This document shows positions 42,121 to 46,401 of a stretch of 46,401 nt of DNA, piece by piece (position 1 is the first letter of the stretch; the number at the start of each line of letters is the position of its first letter). The translations under genes and the position numbers were made by a program. The DNA comes from Liolophura sinensis (taxonomy: Eukaryota; Mollusca; Polyplacophora; Chitonida; Chitonidae). The stretch is from NCBI RefSeq assembly GCF_032854445.1, contig NC_088302.1, positions 48,090,645 through 48,137,045 of the forward strand, in the 5' to 3' direction. The notes below the pieces were generated by a model. It searched no databases, was not told the origin of the DNA, and saw only the letters and a list, made by a program, of their open reading frames with translations.

Positions 42121-43500
42121 ACATTACCTGCCCGATGAACAAATCAGCGTTTTGCACCTGGAAGATATAAGTTTTACTCTTCACTTTTTACCTTGAATTA
42201 AGAAGCAAGCTGGAGTATATACCGGTAGGCCTTCAACTGATCATGGCCTAAATAAATAAATAAATTCAGCTGACCATGTGCTAGTGTGCCTTACAAATGT
42301 CTCGATTTTAGGCCATACCCGTATACCAGCCAATGCAGGATTCGATCTCTCTGCCTCACTGGTCAGTTTTTGCATCATATATAATCCCATGTCCACTGTA
42401 CTTACATATTATATAACATATAATATGGATAAAATGTCTTCACAACATATGAGTATATAGGTTCATATGTTAAACATGGTGTTCTTTGAAACTTTTGTTC
42501 TATAGGTTTAGCTTATAATAACTCCCCGCTTTTGATTACCCTGAAGTTTCTAATACTGACAACCTAGTATTTCAAGATGAACTCATTCTCCGGACTGTTC
42601 GGAAAAGGCGGAGCGTTTCCTATTGTGCCGCTCTGGCTTTCTTACGGGAGCTTTATCACCTCTTTAGTTGTTGTTTCTTCTGAGGAGAGGCGGGGTGTCA
42701 GCGGCCCGTACTTGGGTCGGATTGATGACCATAGCTTGACAGACACAAGGGCCAATTACGGAAACTCCTCATGTGTAAGTGTCGGTTTTTAGCCAGCTTT
42801 TGGCCCCGCGGAAATGCCGTGTTGTCAGACCCTCTCTTCGCTTCTTCACCTTCCCAGATCTATTCCATGTCAAGGAACTATTATGTCGTTAAACTTCACT
42901 TAAACGGAGTTCACTTCGACACAAACGCCTGTTTTAAACGTCTATACAAAAACAGAACCTCGTCACGGAGACAAAGTGATACAGGCTCAATTATTCTCTC
43001 GCGGATGTCGAAGCGAAGGGCGGAAATCAGGTCCTAACGTTGACATGGGACGTGCGCATTAACAAACCATCAACTTATCTTCTCTTTAAAAAACACGAAC
43101 TTAATCAAAGAAATGTCACACAAGTAAGCCAAAAGTTGACATATTACTGCAGGTTAATTCCAATAACTGTGCAAGGGTTAACTCACTAGCGACTCCATCC
43201 GTCCATTATATATAATGACAGAGTAAAACCAATAATTTGATTGATTTTTTCAAAGAAGAATATGGTTTAATGCACTACGGTCTTTTTGAAACTTAAAAAT
43301 CTATGTATTATACTGTTATCAAATCTAATACGACTTAACCCACGAAAACGTATAAATATACATAATACATTTAACCTATTTACACATTTCGAATTTCAAT
43401 GCAGATTTTGTTTAAATAAACTCGATAAAATGTTACTAAGTTAATAAAAAATAAAAAAAAACTTATGCAAGTTTGATATTTGATTTTCAGCGACACATTT
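42121..43500. other. Intergenic, one open frame with a donor-like site
   Basis: An ATG at 42577 in moderate context opens 60-odd codons up to a TGT|GTAAGT donor-like site near 42773, which could be a first exon. The peptide (start MNSFSGLFGKGGAF) is not recognised, and no second exon was found. Otherwise no feature. Confidence 0.2.
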
Positions 43501-43588
43501 AAAAGGAGATAATGTTCAGTGAATATGGACCGGCATTATTCACAAGGAGATAATGCTAAGTGAATATAGACCGACATTATTCGCAGAT
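43501..43588. repeat. ~45-bp tandem duplication
   Basis: AAGGAGATAATG..(C/A)AGTGAATAT.GACCG.CATTATTC occurs twice. Confidence 0.8.
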
Positions 43589-43899
43589 TATGCGCGTATC
43601 GCATTTTGTCTGTGTAAGTTGTTACATTATAAGCAGGCGGCTGATATCACCAACTGAATATTTAACGAACTAATAACGTAAATAAATGAATAAACCAATA
43701 TTCAATAAAGACAAATTCTTTTGCAAGAGCTTGCTAACTTTGTTAGGCGTATGTGAGCAGTTTTGTAAGGAAACTGAACTGCGCATGTCTGTTCCCGTCT
43801 TTTGACACCTTCACTCTTTAATATTTATGTCCAGGCTAGTTTGCGGGGAAAAACTCTTGGACAAACAGACAATATTTAGCACACAGGATTCAAACTGTA

Positions 43900-44165
43900 C
43901 AAAATACCCGGAGAAATTCCCCCGACACCGAGGTGTCTCTTGTTTAATTTTCCTAATTGAATTTCGTTCACGATCGTTCATCGCTACCTCCTTGGTCTCT
44001 ATCTAAAATGCTCGTTTCGCCCGTCACAAACGTAATTAGTCTATGTGAAGTAGGACTGAGCGCTGGGCTTAACTTGATTACAGCAGAGAAAGGTGCGAGC
44101 GCGTTGTCGATATGCGACGACAACTCTGGCACAAAACTCCAGCCAAATTGATGTCAACTTGAACA
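43900..44165. other. Repeat-poor island with homeodomain-type cores
   Basis: Contains TGTTTAATTTTCCTAATTGA and ACGTAATTAGTC in a GC-balanced stretch with no coding signal. Inferred candidate regulatory element only. Confidence 0.25.
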
Positions 44166-45289
44166 AAATTGAATAGACAGCAGAAATGATCAGACTTTAG
44201 CTGAAAATAAAAAGCCTTAAGAAGACTCTTTTCTTTAAGAACTGATAGTTTTTAAGAGATTTTATTGCCCGTCTTTATTTTTGGTTCTTTTTTTAAACCA
44301 GAAACAAGCGAATGACTGTGCATGTACGTCGTCCTCAAACGCTTCGTAACACGTTACGTCAAAATGGAAAACTTACCAATCATTGCTCTTTACGACCTAT
44401 TCATGTAACTCTGTCCTGGTGACTTCGTATTTATATAACCGTGTTTCTTGATGAAATTCCATGGCTTCTGCTCTACTCTATAGTAACAAAACACACACAA
44501 AAAAACTTACAAGGACATAGAAAAAAGATCCCTCCATGCGTACTTATAAATAAACAAAGGCATAATTCATATCACACAAAAAAATAAATAGATACCAAGT
44601 ATAGCTTGAACCATGCATACAAATAATTAACATCTATGAAAATGGCAGGATGCATATCTTGCACTTTTTTGCACTAAGCAAAAATCCTTTTCGTGTTTTC
44701 ATGTACTTATTTAGAAGGTGTTTCTATTCCATAAACAGCTTAAAATAAAATAGTATATGAGCGCAATATACTATACCGTAGTGCATGATTTCATTATGGA
44801 TGCATCGCTAAACATATGCTATATGTCCATGCTTTCTGTCTGATCATTTTTATTATTTTTTTTTTTAAATTTTTATTATTTTTGTGGTAATTAGCAATAG
44901 CATTTTTTTGTTTACTACGCCTGTACCTTAATTCCATGAAGGTATATACGTGAGGCACTCATCTACTAAAAAAAAGAGGCCCCACCTGAGTAGGCTTATG
45001 TACATGTTTCTTTTATGTAACTATACCATTCATATTGTATCTTCAGACTAATCGTCGTCACGGTCATAGAAACCTAAACTCATCGAGAGACGACATCCCT
45101 GTGTCAACGAAATCACAGAAATAGTGAAGCATTCTGATCAAATCAAATGAAATCAAATCAAATATACTCTCCTTGCTGTTATGTTGATATGTTAATGTCT
45201 TTCTCTGTGACAAACCAACGTGAAGACATCTATAGAAATTATGTACGGGGAGTGCTTGTGGTAAGTGTATATAAACCGTTGTGAGTTGT
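44166..45289. other. Intergenic, AT-rich, no clear feature
   Basis: No recognisable gene, RNA or repeat apart from short A/T runs. Confidence 0.4.
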
Positions 45290-45581
45290 ACAATTACTTT
45301 TACGGGGCATCCGTGGCTCAGTTGGTTAGCGCGCTAGCGCAGCGTAACGACCCAGCAGCCTCTCAACGATGCAGTCGCTGTGAGTTCAAGTCCAGCTCAT
45401 GCAGGCTTCCTCTCCGGCCGTAAGTGAGAAGATCTGGTAGCAACCTGCGGATGGTCGTGGGTTTCCCCCGGGCTGTGCCCGGTTTCCTCCCACCATAATG
45501 CTGGCCGCCGTCGTATAAGTGAAATAGTCTTAAGTACGGCGTAAAACACCAATCAAATAAATAAATACAATTACTTTTTAC
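45290..45581 (+). mobile_element. Full-length family A SINE with target-site duplication
   Basis: Flanked by ACAATTACTTTTAC (45290-45303) and ACAATTACTTTTTAC (45567-45581). The element (45304-45566) begins with a tRNA-like head: A box TGGCTCAGTTGG and B box GTTCAAGTCC. The body has CGTGGGTTTCCCCCGGGCTG, GGTTTCCTCCCACCATAATG and CTGGCCGCCGTCGTATAAGT, and the end has AAGTACGGCGTAAAACACCA with (AAAT)n. The nearly perfect duplication and intact promoter boxes mark it as the youngest copy seen. The head is not a working tRNA gene because the cloverleaf is interrupted. Confidence 0.92.
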
Positions 45582-46401
45582 CATATTTGACAAATGGCGA
45601 TCTGTTGTTTTTGTTCTTTTCTTTTTAAAAATCCAAGTAAGTTCGTTTAGTTTTATTTAATAATGTGCAAACATCTCAAAAGAAAACCGAGATATTGACA
45701 CGTTTCTTTTATGTGACTGTATATTAGCATTTATTTAAAACAACGTTGTTACCAAGGATGAGTTGTTAATATTCATTCTGAAGTGGTGAATTGATTTTAT
45801 CCCAAACCTTTGTTAAAAAAACTACACTTCTGTCATAGTCATGTGCCATTCGTCATTCTTGTGTTAAACAAAAACGAGGTGTTGAGTGGTCAATAAAATT
45901 AGCCTGGTGTCACTGGCTCCGTTGTTCAGAACTGTACATTTCGTGAACGCGGACGTCAGTGAGGACCAAGTCTTGTCGACTTTCTCGGATCCGTGGTGTG
46001 TCCTACCGTGTAATCAACGCAGTAAAGGTCAATTATAATCAGTGGTAACTGGGATATAAGCCCTGTAATTTTTCAAATTATTTCTCGGTAAAGATACTTA
46101 GAGTGAAGAGGGGGTCTGTCGAGTACAAAGACCCTGGTCTTTAGGACATGCCTGTAATAACATGCTAAAGTAGACGAACCGGCGCTCTGCTTCACGTCAG
46201 TAACGAACACTAACAATCTTAGAGCGACGTTGATGAAATATTTGCTCTAATGTGCAGACAACAATATCCAAATTTTTGCCAACTGATTGTAAAGATTGTA
46301 CAAAGGCGGTGATTTAAGTCCAATTGCTTCTAGCCGACGATGACAGGCTAGAGGATGTGTTTCAATCTTGTAAGTGATTACCGGCTCTATCCCAATCGTT
46401 T
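45582..46401. other. Terminal non-coding stretch
   Basis: No recognisable gene, RNA or repeat family. Confidence 0.4.

Noticed and set aside
45304-45400. Functional tRNA gene
   Set aside because: A and B boxes are present, but the sequence between them is interrupted and does not close a cloverleaf; it continues into a SINE body and is flanked by a target-site duplication.
20114-46401. A second SLC6 paralog or other multi-exon gene on the right side
   Set aside because: I looked for helix 1, helix 6 and WVYGAD-type motifs and for runs of phase-compatible exons on both strands and found none; only isolated exon-like segments remain.

Overview
The window is eukaryotic nuclear DNA: AT-rich, intron-bearing, and full of microsatellites, minisatellites and short interspersed elements. 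The SINE-like repeats, with tails reading 'TTGAGTACGGCGTAAAACACC' and 'GAGTACGACGTTAAAC', are of a kind I associate with molluscs. I therefore read this as a mollusc, or at least a lophotrochozoan. That placement rests on recognising the repeats and was not tested by any search.

The one gene I can reconstruct fully is on the plus strand. It is a solute carrier family 6 (SLC6, sodium- and chloride-dependent neurotransmitter symporter) gene with 13 coding exons between 5471 and 20113. All 12 introns are GT-AG, the phases join without error, and the protein is 613 aa with the 12-helix SLC6 fold. The scaffold is intact: RG.W gate motif, NGGG, extracellular-loop-2 cysteine pair, three N-glycosylation sequons, Na2-site residues and cytoplasmic-gate Asp. 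The Na1 and chloride sites are heavily altered: Asn to Ser in helix 1, Pro-Tyr to Val-Ser in helix 2, Gln to Tyr in helix 6, and Asn to Asp plus Ser to Ala in helix 7. The gene looks functional, so a transporter with changed ion coupling is the main biological lead here.

The introns carry most of the mobile DNA in the left half. Intron 1 has a long (TA)n tract and three SINE or composite repeats. Intron 2 has a 42-bp and a 37-bp minisatellite. Intron 6 has SINE fragments, a permuted dispersed repeat, and an antisense broken fragment resembling the DUF3504/Crypton tyrosine-recombinase-like domain of ZMYM and QRICH1-type proteins.

From 20.1 kb to the end I find no convincing gene. Fairly complex, repeat-poor stretches with homeodomain-type TAATTA cores (possible conserved regulatory elements) alternate with repeats. 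The repeats include a 72-bp minisatellite (31.9-33.0 kb) and a roughly 34-bp satellite split into two blocks by a roughly 2.7-kb insertion (34.5-37.2 kb) that holds a nearly perfect inverted repeat. A recent-looking SINE with a target-site duplication lies at 45.3-45.6 kb. Several short ORFs and exon-like segments are noted at low confidence.
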